From: Scenedesmus sp. ARA3
Lineage: Eukaryota; Chlorophyta; Chlorophyceae; Sphaeropleales; Scenedesmaceae
Length of the DNA stretch: 24,990 nucleotides
Direction: 5' to 3'
NCBI GenBank assembly: GCA_004335835.1
Contig: RWJK01000703.1
Location: 1-24,990, forward strand
The translations under genes were made by a program, and so were the position numbers. Shown here one piece after another: positions 1-10,472 of the stretch. Under the pieces are notes generated by a model. That model worked only from the letters and a program-made list of their open reading frames with translations, ran no database searches and was not told where the DNA came from. The first letter of the stretch is position 1. Each line of letters begins with the position of its first letter.

Positions 1-845
1 CCTGGGCTCCCCAGCACTGCTGCAGCACCTGCTGCAGCACAGCAGCGTCGCTGTTGCAGCTGCCGTGTACTGCCTCCACCAATGATTCTACTGCCTCCCA
101 ACCCGCCACGCCAACACTGCACATCACAGCAGAAGCAATGCTGCTGTGCCTTGCAGAGTCCAGTTCAGCAGCCAGCGCTGCCAGCTGCTGCTGGCGGCTC
201 ATGTAATTGGCAGCGTGGCTCGCAGCAGCAGCATCCAACAGCTGCTGCAGCGCCTGCCGCTGCTGCCCTGACAAGCCTATGCTGCTCAGCATCTGCTGCA
301 GAAAGCTTGCTGGGGCTGCACATGCATCACCGCTGCTGCTGCTGTCATAGCCGTGATCAAGCATCTGGTAAAACAAGCCCGGGCCGCCCGTAGCTAGCAG
401 CTGCAGCAGCACCTGCAAGTTGCTGTAGAGGGTGACTGCCTGCTGCACCGCAGGTGACAGCTCTTCTGTAGCGCCTGTGTCTGCAGCTGCAGCAGCAGCT
501 GCTGCACCAACGACCTCCGCCATCTGCACATCGCCGCCGCCGTCTCCTGCTGCTGCTGCTGCTGCCACAGCAGCACTGCCAGCAGGCGTCGCAAAGCTGC
601 AGTTGAAGGGGAAGCTATTGCTGCTGACTGTGAACCTCGGACTGCTGAGGCCACTCACCCCAGGCAAGCTTACACCGCTGAGGCCGCTAGGGAGCTGCAG
701 AGAGAAGCTAAAGCTCCCGTCACCAATGCCGACACTGTTGTCTGTTCTGTTGCTGCTGCTGGTGGCCTGCTTGAGCTGCTTGGCACTCGGGGCATCCAGA
801 GACAGTGACAGGCTGTCACTCATGAGCTGGACCAGCTCAGCCTCA

Positions 846-877
<32 letters not shown>

Positions 878-1339
878 GAATGCTGCTCTGTCCCGCTTTG
901 CTGGTGCAGCTGATGACGGCCCAGCTGCTGCTGCTAGTGGCGCAGCGTAGTGTGCTGCTGCTGTTTGTGACGTTGTAGCAGCAGCAGACGCAGCGGTGAC
1001 AGCAGCAGCGGCAGCACGCGGCACTGCCACTGACAGTGAGTGCAGGTAGCTGTGTTCAAAGTCAGCTGCTGCGGCCACCACAAAAGGATTGATTGATACT
1101 GTGGGAGCCATGCCACCTTCTGCCACCTTGTGCGGTGCTGCTGCTGCTGCTGCTGGTGCTGCAGATGTTGAGGCCACAACAGACAGCATTGATGCAGCTG
1201 CTGGTGCTAAAGGTGATGATGGCTCCAGGCTAGCAGGGGCATCTTCTGCTGCTATAGCTGTACACTGCTGCTGCAGCAGCAGGTGATGAGGTGGCAGAAG
1301 TGACAGCTCCGGCAGCACTATGCCTGGCAGCTGGCTCAG

Positions 1340-1378
<39 letters not shown>

Positions 1379-1428
1379 AGTGTCCCCTGTCGGCAAGGGC
1401 AGCTGTGGTGACGGGAACCACGATGCCA

Positions 1429-1471
<43 letters not shown>

Positions 1472-1523
1472 TGCTGAAGGTGGCTGCACTGACAGCTCCA
1501 CTTGCAGAGCAGTGGCTGCCTCA

Positions 1524-1574
<51 letters not shown>

Positions 1575-2975
1575 GCAAGCGCCATCAGCACAGAAAGTTC
1601 TGGCAGCACAAAACTGCCCGATTGGTTATGCTGCTGTTGCTCATGCGGGACAGGCAGCACCATGGACAGCTCCGGCTGCAGCGGATGTGGCTCCTGCTGC
1701 AGCTCCTTCTTTGCTTGCTCCTCCTGCTCCTCCTGCTGCTGCTGCTGCTGGTGCAGCGGCATGCCAGGCTGTCTAATTCTGTGGCTTGCAGGCACGGCGT
1801 CTAGCTCTGGCAGCAGGGCTGCCAGCTGCTGCACCATGCTGCCCCACACGCTGCCAGCTATGGCCAGCACGCACTGCTGCTGGTCAGGCGGCAGCTGCGG
1901 AAACAGCGGCAGCATCAGCTGCAGGTTGCTGAGCAGCTGCAGCTGCGCCGCGCTGCTGCTGCTGCTGCCTGCCAGCTGCTGCCATACTACCGCAGGCTCG
2001 CCCGGGCCGCCATTGCTGCCGCTGCGGCTACTGCCCCCTACACCTGGTGCTGCTGCGTCACCATCTGTTGCACAGGTGCTGTCTGGGTGCTGCTGCTGCT
2101 GCTGCTGCTGCAGGGCTAGCAGCTGCGGCAGTGATGCGTCGTACTGTTCTGACAGCTGCTGCTCGTGCTGCTGCAGCTGGCTGTTTGCTGCAGCCAGTTC
2201 CATGTACTGCTCCAGCAGCGCCTGTAAGGCAGCAGGCGGGCAATTGCATCAGCAAGTTGTGCTAGTACTCTGGGGCAAAAGTGCAAGGTGGCAGAGTTAG
2301 CGACTGTGCAGGCAACCAGGCAGTCAGGCAAGCCTGCCGATGAACGTGTCAAGCAGACATGCAGCATGCGAGCATACAAGCACTTCGCCACGAAGACAGG
2401 CTGTAAGTAGCTGTCAATGGGTCTTGTTATGTCTGCTTGTCCTGCCTCACCTGGTGTCTGCTTGTGAGGTCTGTCAGGCGAACACGTGTGCGGGTGCTGC
2501 TGTGCACCTTCTTTTTCTTCTTCTTGCCAGCACCGAAGCGAGTGCTGCGCGCACCACGGCCCGGGCCTCCCTGATCATCCTGCTGCTGCAGCTGCTGTGA
2601 CTTTTCCTGCGAGCTGCTTGAGAGCAGTGGTCCTGCCTGTGATGCATGCTGCTGCTGCGTGCTGGCGTCCTGCTGCTCTGGAAAGCGAGTGCTGTCACCT
2701 GATGCTTCTTGCTCTTTGATGAAGTTGCGGTATGACGACAGCAGTGGCATGATGTCCAGGTGCGCTGGTGTGTGCTGCATGCTGGCGTCCTCTGCTGATG
2801 CAGCAACAGCAGCAGCTGCTGATGGTGGTGTCATGGCTGGCGCGGCTGTTTTGCTGGAGCTTCCGGGTTCGACTGAAACAACAACAGGATTGTCTAAGGA
2901 TTGAAAATCACGGGATGGTTGCGCAGGAACCGGCTGCTGCAAACTCGTTTGGTTGTCTCTCTGCTCGTACGACAT
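1..2975 (-). CDS. Gln/Ala-rich leucine-zipper (bZIP-like) protein, copy 1, 3'-partial
   Basis: Two exons are visible on the minus strand. Exon 1 is 2975-2451 (175 codons) and exon 2 is 2221-2 (740 codons). The intron 2450-2222 has donor CAG|GTGAGG and acceptor TTACAG|GCG, phase 0. Exon 2 is open over its full length and ends at the window edge: base 1 is the first G of a donor that matches the one in copy 2. The start is placed at MSY (2975) because copy 2 starts MSY at the same place; an in-frame ATG also lies at 2987. Residues about 151-166 are Lys/Arg-rich (six Lys, then HSSTRTRVR). Leucines follow at 170, 177, 184, 191 and 198, a perfect heptad series. The rest is Gln and Ala tracts separated by conserved hydrophobic helices such as QLQLLSNLQLMLPLF. 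Likely a nuclear DNA-binding or co-regulatory protein by inference only; the canonical bZIP Asn and Arg are absent. The last exon lies outside the window. Confidence 0.8.
1343..1573 (-). repeat. Three exonic polyglutamine tracts in copy 1
   Basis: Plus-strand CTG runs at 1343-1378, 1430-1468 and 1526-1573 are in the coding frame and encode about 12, 13 and 16 consecutive Gln. Short Leu/Val/Pro-containing segments separate them. Pure CAG runs like these are prone to length variation. Confidence 0.9.
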
Positions 2976-3157
2976 ACCACCCAGCACGAGCAGGATGCGA
3001 CGATGGGCGGCTGATACGTGCTTTTGGAACTGCTATTGTCAGTCGACGCAGCGCTTGCACCACCTCGGATCTCGTGTTCTGCAGGCACAAGACCTTGCGT
3101 GAAGTCAGCCTCTTCATTACAGTTTGCGGTGGGATATAGAATTGATAAAAACGCCTC

Positions 3158-3165
3158 CTATATAA
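3158..3165 (-). promoter_or_regulatory. Possible TATA box of copy 1
   Basis: The minus strand reads CTTATATAGG here, about 185 bp upstream of the copy 1 start codon and about 40 bp downstream of the TTACGCCCC cluster, an arrangement that fits a core promoter. Based on sequence only. Confidence 0.35.
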
Positions 3166-3202
3166 GCATTAGAAACCGGGCACCTTCGTGGGGCCTGAAC
3201 CC

Positions 3203-3248
3203 CATTACGCCCCCCGTCATTACGCCCCCCTCCCCTGGGTTACGCCCC
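3203..3248 (-). promoter_or_regulatory. Triple TTACGCCCC motif upstream of copy 1
   Basis: CATTACGCCCCC occurs at 3203 and 3218, and GTTACGCCCC at 3239, on the plus strand (GGGGGCGTAATG on the gene's own strand). The first is 228 bp upstream of the copy 1 ATG. The same motif lies 223 bp upstream of copy 2. Likely a shared upstream control element; the binding factor is unknown. Confidence 0.45.
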
Positions 3249-3607
3249 TGGCAGGATCAGGTGAGCGTTGGTCTCTGAGCTCCACTCCCTGCTTCATTCA
3301 TATAAAACGTCCCTTACGGTAATCCATGTAGTAGCAGGGCATCAGCTGCTGCCATGCCCCACGCTGCAGTGTGCTGTAGAGGCGCACTGAGCCAGGCACC
3401 AGGCAGTGCAGCCTGGCAGCTGCAGTGCCGGCCCTGCCTTCCTTGTTTCGTTGGTTACGCTCTGTGAAAAGGGAGCGTAGACTTTTTCAACTTTCAACTT
3501 TCAACCTGGCAGCTGCAGCCACCGGCATGTCATTGCCGCCGCAGCAGCCAGAGGATGTTGCGTGCAAGCGCTGCAAGCACCAACCCACAATGCACACGCT
3601 TTTTTTG

Positions 3608-3634
3608 TTACCAATGTTACCAATGTTACCAATG
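3608..3634. repeat. Three tandem TTACCAATG units
   Basis: TTACCAATG is repeated exactly three times after a T6 run. It lies in non-coding sequence. Confidence 0.9.
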
Positions 3635-3918
3635 CACACGCTGCATGACATATGCAGCTTTAGATGCATCACGGCCTGCGTCTGCATTGCAGCGTAGCAG
3701 CGTGGCTGCACTGCAGCTGAGCTGCTGGCAGCGGCTGCCAGTTCACTGGATGCATCCCAGTTGGGCTTGCTGGGTGGCTTGCTGTAGCGCAGGGTGTCAA
3801 GGGTTGCATCTGGACAGATTACCATCTCAAACAAAGTTTGCGAGAACCTCCCTCAGGTGGCCAGCTGCAGGTAAAATGCAGCATGTGCCTATGCGGCCAT
3901 ATCACTGCATGACATGCC

Positions 3919-4181
3919 TGCATGGCACGTCTGCGTGGCACAGTCGCAGCAGCTCCATGCCACTGCCCAGTGACCGCAGAGCACGGCTGCGTGCAACTGC
4001 ACGGCACGTCTGCAGCAGTGCATCACACAGCATTGCTTGCAGGTGCCGATGTGAATTTGCCATGCGTAAAACTGTCTTTCACACTGGCAAGCGTAGCTTG
4101 GCAAACTTCATGCGTTGCACCCGCGAGGTGCAGCAGTGACTGCAAGGCACGGCATGTAACTGCATGGCACGTCTGCAGCAG
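3919..4181. repeat. Degenerate repeat with the core GCAYGGCACGTCTGC
   Basis: Copies lie at about 3919, 3999 and 4161. Spacings of about 80 and 162 bp suggest a decayed tandem repeat of about 81 bp with one unit lost. The second and third copies share about 60 bp. Confidence 0.65.
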
Positions 4182-5529
4182 CAGTCACACAGAGCTAGAG
4201 CTTGCTGCTGCCACACATTGTCTTATGAAACAGATTAATGTGAGAGCTGAGTCTCCGGAACGGCCTGGACCGAGCACCACTGGTTGCACAATATTCTGCC
4301 TGGCAGCCTACAGCGTCAGGGCCAGTGTTGCAATCCATGCAAGACCTGTATTGGTTGCAAACATGGACAAACTTGTTGTGAGGCTGCCGCACGAAACGTA
4401 CTGCATTACTCGCAGCACAGCAAAAGAGGTGCCGGTTGATACCCGCATCAGCTCCTCTGTCAACACCAGCGGCATGCAGCTGGCCAGCTCCGTGGGAGCA
4501 GCACAGCGCTGGCAGCAGCCACTGTGCGTTGCGCATCCGCAAGTGACAGCCTTGATGCGCTCAAGTGCGGCACTGCCTGGAGCAGTACGCCCAGCATGCC
4601 TGGAAGGTACAGGCCAAAGCAGAAGTCAGACAGCCATCAATTGGCATGGAAACACGCGTCGGCGGGAGCATCCTGCCACTGTGCGCTAACATGCTGATGA
4701 AAGATCGCAGTAAACCACGTGCTACAAACCCACGCACAACCCTTGCAGTGCTGCTGCACTGGCGCATGCTCATCGCCTTTAGAGGTTTCCCACACTCTAA
4801 GGGGCCTTGCCAGACTGGCAAGTGCGCTCACCAGCGACATAGCACGTATACTGTAGTTCACAGTGTATTGTGCAACGACAACGGTTGCAACTGCTGATGT
4901 CAGCTGACCACGGTCCCCCAAAATGGAAAGGCAAATGGACACAGCGGGCCACTATGTTGCGTTCATGAACAACAGGCGATGAGCTCATGCCCCCATGCAA
5001 GCAGTGCTGCACATCTGCAAGTGTGCCAAATATAACGCAATCACAAAAGACAGCTGAGTCAGCAGTGCCAGTGCAGTCAAGCAGCCTGTAGTCAAACGCA
5101 ATAGCTGCCGACCACTGGGTCAAGGCAAGCACTGAGCTTCAGGTGCAGAGCCTGCTGCAATTGTGTTGTCTCTGATAAGACATGGATGTACAGTGATGCC
5201 AAGCACCAATGCTCGACCCTCATTCAATGGCAGTCACACTATGACATCCCAGAGAGTAGCAGCAGCAGCAGCAGCAGCGTGCTTGCACAGGGCTGGTGCA
5301 TCAGCAGCAAGCGCTGGTTGTGCATCTATCTGCCAGCTGTAATTCACACTTACCACAGGCTGCTCACGATAATATTTCTAGCACACATGGCTGCGACAAA
5401 CCGTTGCATTCCAAACTGCCTATGTTGCATGTTTGATCCAACGTAAGAGATTCCAGTCCGGCTGAGTCAGGAGCCAACTACACCAACTCAAGGCTCCTTG
5501 GGGGATGTGAGACAGGCATCTCATGATAA

Positions 5530-5545
5530 GACAGTTCGAACTGTC
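5530..5545. repeat. 16-bp perfect palindrome
   Basis: GACAGTTCGAACTGTC equals its own reverse complement. It lies in the middle of the intergenic region with no gene next to it. Confidence 0.9.
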
Positions 5546-6662
5546 CCGCCACAATGCAACTTTTGAACAAATGCAGACTGCTACACAACACAGATGCAGA
5601 TGCTGCAGATCAAATGCTGTGTGTGATCACAAAACTCTATCCTGTTGTGGCTGATACAATATAAGATGGTGCCCGGACCCACATGTAACTATCCTCTCTC
5701 AAAACCACATGTCACCAAATGCACCTATGGTGAAACGCGCGAGCAGTCAAAGCCAAAACGCATCTTGTCACCACGCCGCCATCAAGTCTTGCGATCACCA
5801 CGTACATCCACAAACGCCCAGCATGGCAAATGCAACAGGTGATTGAAAACTCCACAATGCGACTGGTTGCAGTGCATGCGGCACCATCTGCATTCCATTC
5901 CATGATGCGCAGTTTGCTTCATTCTTTGCCAGCAGCAACAGCCAGCTGGCCATTCACTAACATTACTGACTGCTGACTTCTGCTGCAGCAGCCATGTGAG
6001 CCATCTAAGTGAGCACTGCAGCTGGCGCCGGTCTTAGCAGCTGACGTGCATGTTGATGCAACCCATGCACATCATTTTCATTTTAACACCCTCAAATCTA
6101 ACGCACCAAAACAACCCCAGAATGTCAGTGCAGCCGTCATGCGCCAGTACCCAGATAGCCCATCCCTGATCACGCATAGCAAGTAGTTCTGTGCAAAGCA
6201 TCTAGCAGCCTCGCAGCAGCGGCAGGGAGGGAGTATCACAGCATTTATAGCTTCGCGGATGGGTTAGTTTTAGAGAAGATTGCAGTACATGTGGCGCAAG
6301 TGCATTGCAGGTTCTGGCTGTCCCACATATCACTGCCAGGAAAGACCAAGATGCAGTCGCTTCGTCACCCGTGCAGACCTAGCTACATGCGTAGGTTTGC
6401 CTGCTGCAGCAGCAGCAGCAGCAGCATGCACACGGACTCTAAATGTCCTAGGCACGACACAGGCCCCTGCCAAATCTTTCTGTCTAGACACTTTTCACAA
6501 TCACTGCCTGCCGTGTTGTCTGACGGTGTCGGGTGCAAACTGCGTTTCAAATGTGGCTGCTGCTCATCAAGCTCAGTCACTGAACACAACGTAAGTGATG
6601 CACTATGGGGAAACTTCCCGTGTCAAAAGACAGCAGATCACAAACCACGCTCTGAAGCAAAA

Positions 6663-6667
6663 TTACA
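6663..6667 (-). terminator. TGTAA poly(A) signal candidate for copy 2
   Basis: The minus strand reads TGTAA here, about 170 nt after the copy 2 stop codon. TGTAA is the usual green-algal nuclear polyadenylation signal. The pentamer is short, so chance occurrence is possible. Confidence 0.35.
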
Positions 6668-6732
6668 CCTCAATGATTACCAGGTTGCTTTGACTGTCCT
6701 GGTTTACCCTGTGTGCAAGCAGTGCCACATGA

Positions 6733-6890
6733 GGTGTAGCCCAGCAGCGCCTCCAGCAGGCAGTAGCCCACACACGCTGCTAAGTATCTGTGTTGTAGCC
6801 CAGCAGCGCCTCCAGCAGGCAGTAGCCCACACACGCTGCTATGTTGCTGTGTTGCATCCCAGCAGTGCCTCCAGCAGGCAGTAGCCGGGC
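6733..6890. repeat. 59-bp tandem repeat over the copy 2 stop codon and 3' end
   Basis: The plus-strand sequence GCCTCCAGCAGGCAGTAGCC starts at 6749, 6808 and 6867, exactly 59 bp apart. The unit at 6867 lies in the last coding exon (minus strand GYCLLEALLG) and the other two follow the stop. Because 59 is not a multiple of three, the repeated peptide falls in a different frame in each unit. Confidence 0.88.
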
Positions 6891-7545
6891 AGGTGCGGCT
6901 GGGCAGCCGCCAGGCAGCGCACCCGCTGCACCAGGGACAGCGGCGACTGGCGGCAGCAGCAGCAGCAGGAGGCACAAATGAAGGTAAGTGGGCACATACA
7001 TTTGACTGACAGCGATGATGAACAACACTGGTGAGTGCGCATGCAGTGAATGGCCCAGAATGCTGCTGGTTACCATGCAGTGCTGATCGTGGCAGGCTGA
7101 CATAGCTTTTCAAAGGTTGCAGCAGCTGCTGCAGTAGCAGCAGCAGCACCGCCAGCCTGCCCACCTGGGCTCCCCAGCACTGCTGCAGCACCTGCTGCAG
7201 CACAGCAGCGTCGCTGTTGCAGCTGCTGTGTACCGCCTCAAGAAGCTGTACTGTCTCCCATCCCACAGAGCCCACAATGCCCGCCACATCAGAAGTACTG
7301 CCTTTGACGTTCCAGCGAAGTTGCGTAGCCAGCAATGCCAGCTGCTGCTGGCGGCTCACGTGGTTGGCAGCGTGGCTGGCAGCAGCAGCATCCAGCAGCT
7401 GCTGCAGCGCCTGCCGCTGCCCCCCTGACAATCTGACGCTGCCCAGCAACTGCTCAAAGCCGCTGCAGCCAGCTGCAGCAATGGCACCAGCGCTCATGCT
7501 GCTGCCAAAGCATAGTGCACTACTAGGATCCATCACTGCCGCCGC

Positions 7546-7579
<34 letters not shown>

Positions 7580-8813
7580 TCTGCTGCTGCTGCTGGCTCT
7601 GCAGCCGCCGCATCTGCTGGGAACACCAGCTGCATGTCCTCCCATGCAGACTGCCTGACCTGCTCCTGACTCCCAGCAACAGACTCTGCACAGGCACAGG
7701 CCCCTGTGCAAGCTGCAGCATCGCAGCTGCTCACAGGGTTGCTGCCAAACACCCGGAACAGCAGGCTTGGGCCGCCTGAGCCCAGCAGGTCCAGCAGCAG
7801 CAGCAAATTGCCCTGCAGAGCTAGCACCTGCTGCATTGCTGGCCCGGCAGGCTCTTCTGCTCCTGCTGCTGCTGCTGCTGCTGCCCCTTCATCTGCTGCT
7901 GCTGTGTCAAGCACTGCAGCAGGCGCATAGCAGTCGAAAAGCCCCACTGCTGCCGTGCCATCTACGGCTGCTTTCATGGCAGGAATGTCAGCCACGCGCA
8001 TGTTAACGCTGCCGTCAAATGTGAAGCCGTTAGCAACGTTGCTGCTGCTCGTGACTATTGGACTGCTCAGACCGCTCAGCTCTGCCAGGTTCAATCCACT
8101 GAGGCCGCTCGGCAGCTGCAAAGAGAAGCTGAAGCTACCAGCGGCTTGCAGTGGCGTGTTGCTGATGCTGCTGCCATGTGTATTATGTGTTATGTTGCTG
8201 CTGCCGGGTGCCAGCTTTGGCTGCTTTGCACGTGGAGCGTCAGCTGACAGTGACAGGCTGCTGCCCATCAAGCGGATGAGCTCAGATGCAGACCATGCAC
8301 AACTCTCCTGCTGCTGCTGCTGCTGCTTCAGTGCTGACCTGTCACGCTTCACTGGTGATGCTGCTGCTGCTGGTGTGGGCATCACAGCAGGTGCCGCAAC
8401 AGCAATGCCAGGAGCGGCAGGTGTCAAAGCAACAGGCATAGCCTGTGGAAACGCCTGCTCCCAGTCTGCTGCGGCTGCAATGGCAAAGGGGTTGATAGAA
8501 GCAGCTGGCACCACAAACCCGGCTGCCCCTGCTGCTGCTGCTGCTGCTGCTGCTGCCGACGTTGAAGCCACCACAGACAGCACTGGCACATCAGCAGCAG
8601 CAGCAGCAGCAGCAGGACCATCTGCAGCCACCATGGTGAGGCACTGCTGCTGCAGCAGCACCTGATGAGGTGGTATAGCTGACAGCACTGGCTGCATGGC
8701 CACTGATAGCTGCTGCTGCTGCTGCTGCTGCTGGTGCCCCATTGCTGGCACGACAGACATCTCTGTTTGCAGTGTAACCAGCGCAGGGCTGGATGCCTCC
8801 AGGCGGCGTGCTA

Positions 8814-8855
<42 letters not shown>

Positions 8856-9005
8856 GTGCAGACGCCATCAGCACAGATAGCTCTGGCAGTACAAAGCTGC
8901 CTGATTGATCCTCCAGCTGCTGCTGCGGCGGCGGCTTGAGCGGCAGCGGCGTCACAGAAAGATCTGCCCGCAGCAAGCTTAGCTCTTGCTGCAGCTCCTG
9001 CAGCG

Positions 9006-9036
<31 letters not shown>

Positions 9037-10225
9037 AACGGGCGACTCGATGCTGTGGCTCATAGATGCCGGATCTAGCTCTGGCAGCAATGCGGCCATC
9101 TGCTGCACAAGGCTGCACCACAAGTCGCCAGCAAGGGCCAGTACACACTGCTGCTGGTCAGGCGGCAGCTGCGGAAACAGCGGCAGCATCAGCTGCAGGT
9201 TGCTGAGCAGCTGCAGCTGCGCGGCGCTGCTGCTGCTGCTGCTGTCAAAGACTGCTGCGGCTGCTGCAGCGGCTGTCGTAGCGCCCGCTGCTGCTGTTAC
9301 ATCATTTGTGCGGGCGCTGTGTGGGCGCTGCTGCTGCTGCTGCAGGGCCAGCAGCTCTGGTAGTGATGCGTCGTACTGTTCTGACAGCTGTTGTTGCCGC
9401 TGCTGCAGCTGGCTGTTTGCTGCAGCCAGTTCCATGTACTGCTCCAGCAGCTTCTAAGCACAGGCAAGGGGGACAGGTGGGCAGTTATGTTGGTGGGTAT
9501 ATTGAGCAGCAGATAGGCAGGTGGTGCGCATGTTGTTGCAGGGGATAAACATCAGCAGCGCCAAAGTACTGCCGCAGGCTAGGTGATGCTGCAGCTGCTG
9601 GTGTAACCGCTGCACGGCGGCAGGCTGCAGATCTACGCCACCACAAGGATGTAAGCATCAGAACTCTTGTTACAGTAGGTGTCAATACACAATCACAGGT
9701 GTAAGCTGCCACCTGCAAGTCACAAGGAAGCAGCTGCCAACATGCTCTGCAGCGCACCTGGTGCCTGTCACTCAGATCAGCCAGGCGCACTTTAGCGCGC
9801 GTGCTGCTGTGCATCTTCTTCTTCTTTGCAATGCCGCCGTCAGCGATGCCAAGGCTGCTGCTGCCCTTGTCCTGCTGCAGGTGGCGCTGCCGCGGGCTGC
9901 CATCTTGCTGTCCATCTGACGAGCCACCCCCTGGTTGCTGCTGCTGCTGCTGTTGCCGGCTGCAGGGGCCAATGCTGCCGTCCTGATTCACATAATTGTT
10001 CAGCGCTGACAGTAGATGGAAGAAAACTGGGTGCCCTGTGAACGGCTGGCTGTTGGCTGCAGCAGCCTGTTGGGTTGATGCTGCAAATGGTGTTGCTGCA
10101 GACTTGCATGCGACAGCGGCAGCAAAGACAGCAGCATGGAGCTTCCTGGGGCTACCTGCGTCGACAGGAGGCACGGGGAACCCCTGCTGCCGGCTTCCGA
10201 AAGTGTCGATCTGCACATACGACAT
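6839..10225 (-). CDS. Gln/Ala-rich leucine-zipper (bZIP-like) protein, copy 2, complete
   Basis: Three exons: 10225-9758 (156 codons), 9453-7165 (763 codons) and 6946-6839 (35 codons plus TAG), about 954 aa. Intron 1 is 9757-9454 (CAG|GTGCGC to TTAG|AAG). Intron 2 is 7164-6947 (CAG|GTGGGC to CCGCCAG|TCG). Both are phase 0. Residues 134-147 form the Lys/Arg-rich segment. Leucines 151, 158, 165, 172 and 179 form a heptad zipper split by intron 1. A strict bZIP would need Asn at 133 and Arg at 141; Ala and Ser are there instead. The remainder has polyQ, polyA, QLQLLSNLQLMLPLF and GSFVLPELSVLMA blocks shared with copy 1, and an alpha-helical C-terminus (LSGGQRQALQQLLDAAAA, then SPLSLVQRVRCLAAAQ). 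The gene is a tandem paralog of the one at 1-2975 in the same orientation. Reading through intron 2 gives a longer ORF ending at 6670, which I consider unspliced. Exon 3 is the least certain part. Confidence 0.8.
8815..8853 (-). repeat. Exonic polyglutamine tract in copy 2
   Basis: Thirteen in-frame Gln codons (one CAA, then CAG). Further in-frame Gln runs occur at about 8711-8732 and 9007-9033, and polyAla runs at about 7546-7577. Confidence 0.9.
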
Positions 10226-10388
10226 GGAACCTCAATCTGCGCTGCTATCCTCATGATAGGTTTAACAAGTCTCTATTGAACATGCGAAGATTAAGGTTGT
10301 TTGCGTGCGTCTGTAATTGAAGTACAGGTTACTTGCTGCGTGCGAGCACGCTCAGCGTGCGCCCATACTACATTAAACAGCATACTAT

Positions 10389-10402
10389 CCAATCGCGATT
10401 TG
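10389..10402. promoter_or_regulatory. CCAAT-type box overlapping a 10-bp palindrome
   Basis: The plus strand has CCAAT directly overlapping the palindrome AATCGCGATT (10391-10400), about 165 bp upstream of the copy 2 start. A promoter role is inferred from position only. Confidence 0.25.
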
Positions 10403-10434
10403 GCTGTAGCTCTTGGGTCGTCAGACGTGCCTTC

Positions 10435-10472
10435 CGTAATGAAAACCCATTACGCCCCCAGGCATTACACCC
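10435..10472 (-). promoter_or_regulatory. CATTACGCCCC motif and inverted repeat upstream of copy 2
   Basis: CGTAATG at 10435 and CATTACG at 10448 form a perfect 7-bp inverted repeat with a 6-bp spacer. The right arm continues into CATTACGCCCCC, and a variant CATTACACCC follows at 10463. The site is 223 bp upstream of the copy 2 ATG. Confidence 0.45.

Larger units (their letters stand above)
3250..6660. other. Intergenic region between the paralogs; no supported gene
   Basis: About 3.4 kb between the copy 1 promoter and the copy 2 3' end. I see scattered ORFs on both strands without domains, splice-consistent partners or homology between frames. Contents that can be named: a 9-bp triplet repeat at 3608-3634, a degenerate repeat with the core GGCACGTCTGC at 3919-4181, a short AGC run near 5257-5278 and a 16-bp palindrome at 5530-5545. 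Confidence 0.6.

Noticed and set aside
432..1776. Plus-strand Ala/Leu-rich ORFs across copy 1
   Set aside because: Same cause: triplet runs read in the wrong strand. The minus frame is open for the whole exon and matches the paralog.
1380..2300. Long plus-strand ORF (306 aa) made largely of Cys runs
   Set aside because: It is the reverse-strand shadow of the polyQ/polyAla exon of copy 1; the CTG runs keep all frames open and give polyCys.
3922..4689. Plus-strand 255-aa ORF in the intergenic region
   Set aside because: No domain, signal peptide or splice partner; Cys/His-rich composition follows from TGC/CAC repeats, and it overlaps the degenerate repeat. It could be tested by RNA-seq.
5528..5546. 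Possible tRNA T-arm (GTTCGA)
   Set aside because: The GTTCGAAC lies in a simple palindrome and no acceptor or anticodon stem can be drawn around it.
6670..7164. Extension of copy 2 exon 2 to the stop at 6670
   Set aside because: The stretch after 7165 loses composition similarity, begins with a good donor (CAG|GTGGGC), and a phase-matched acceptor at 6947 restores a helical C-terminus.
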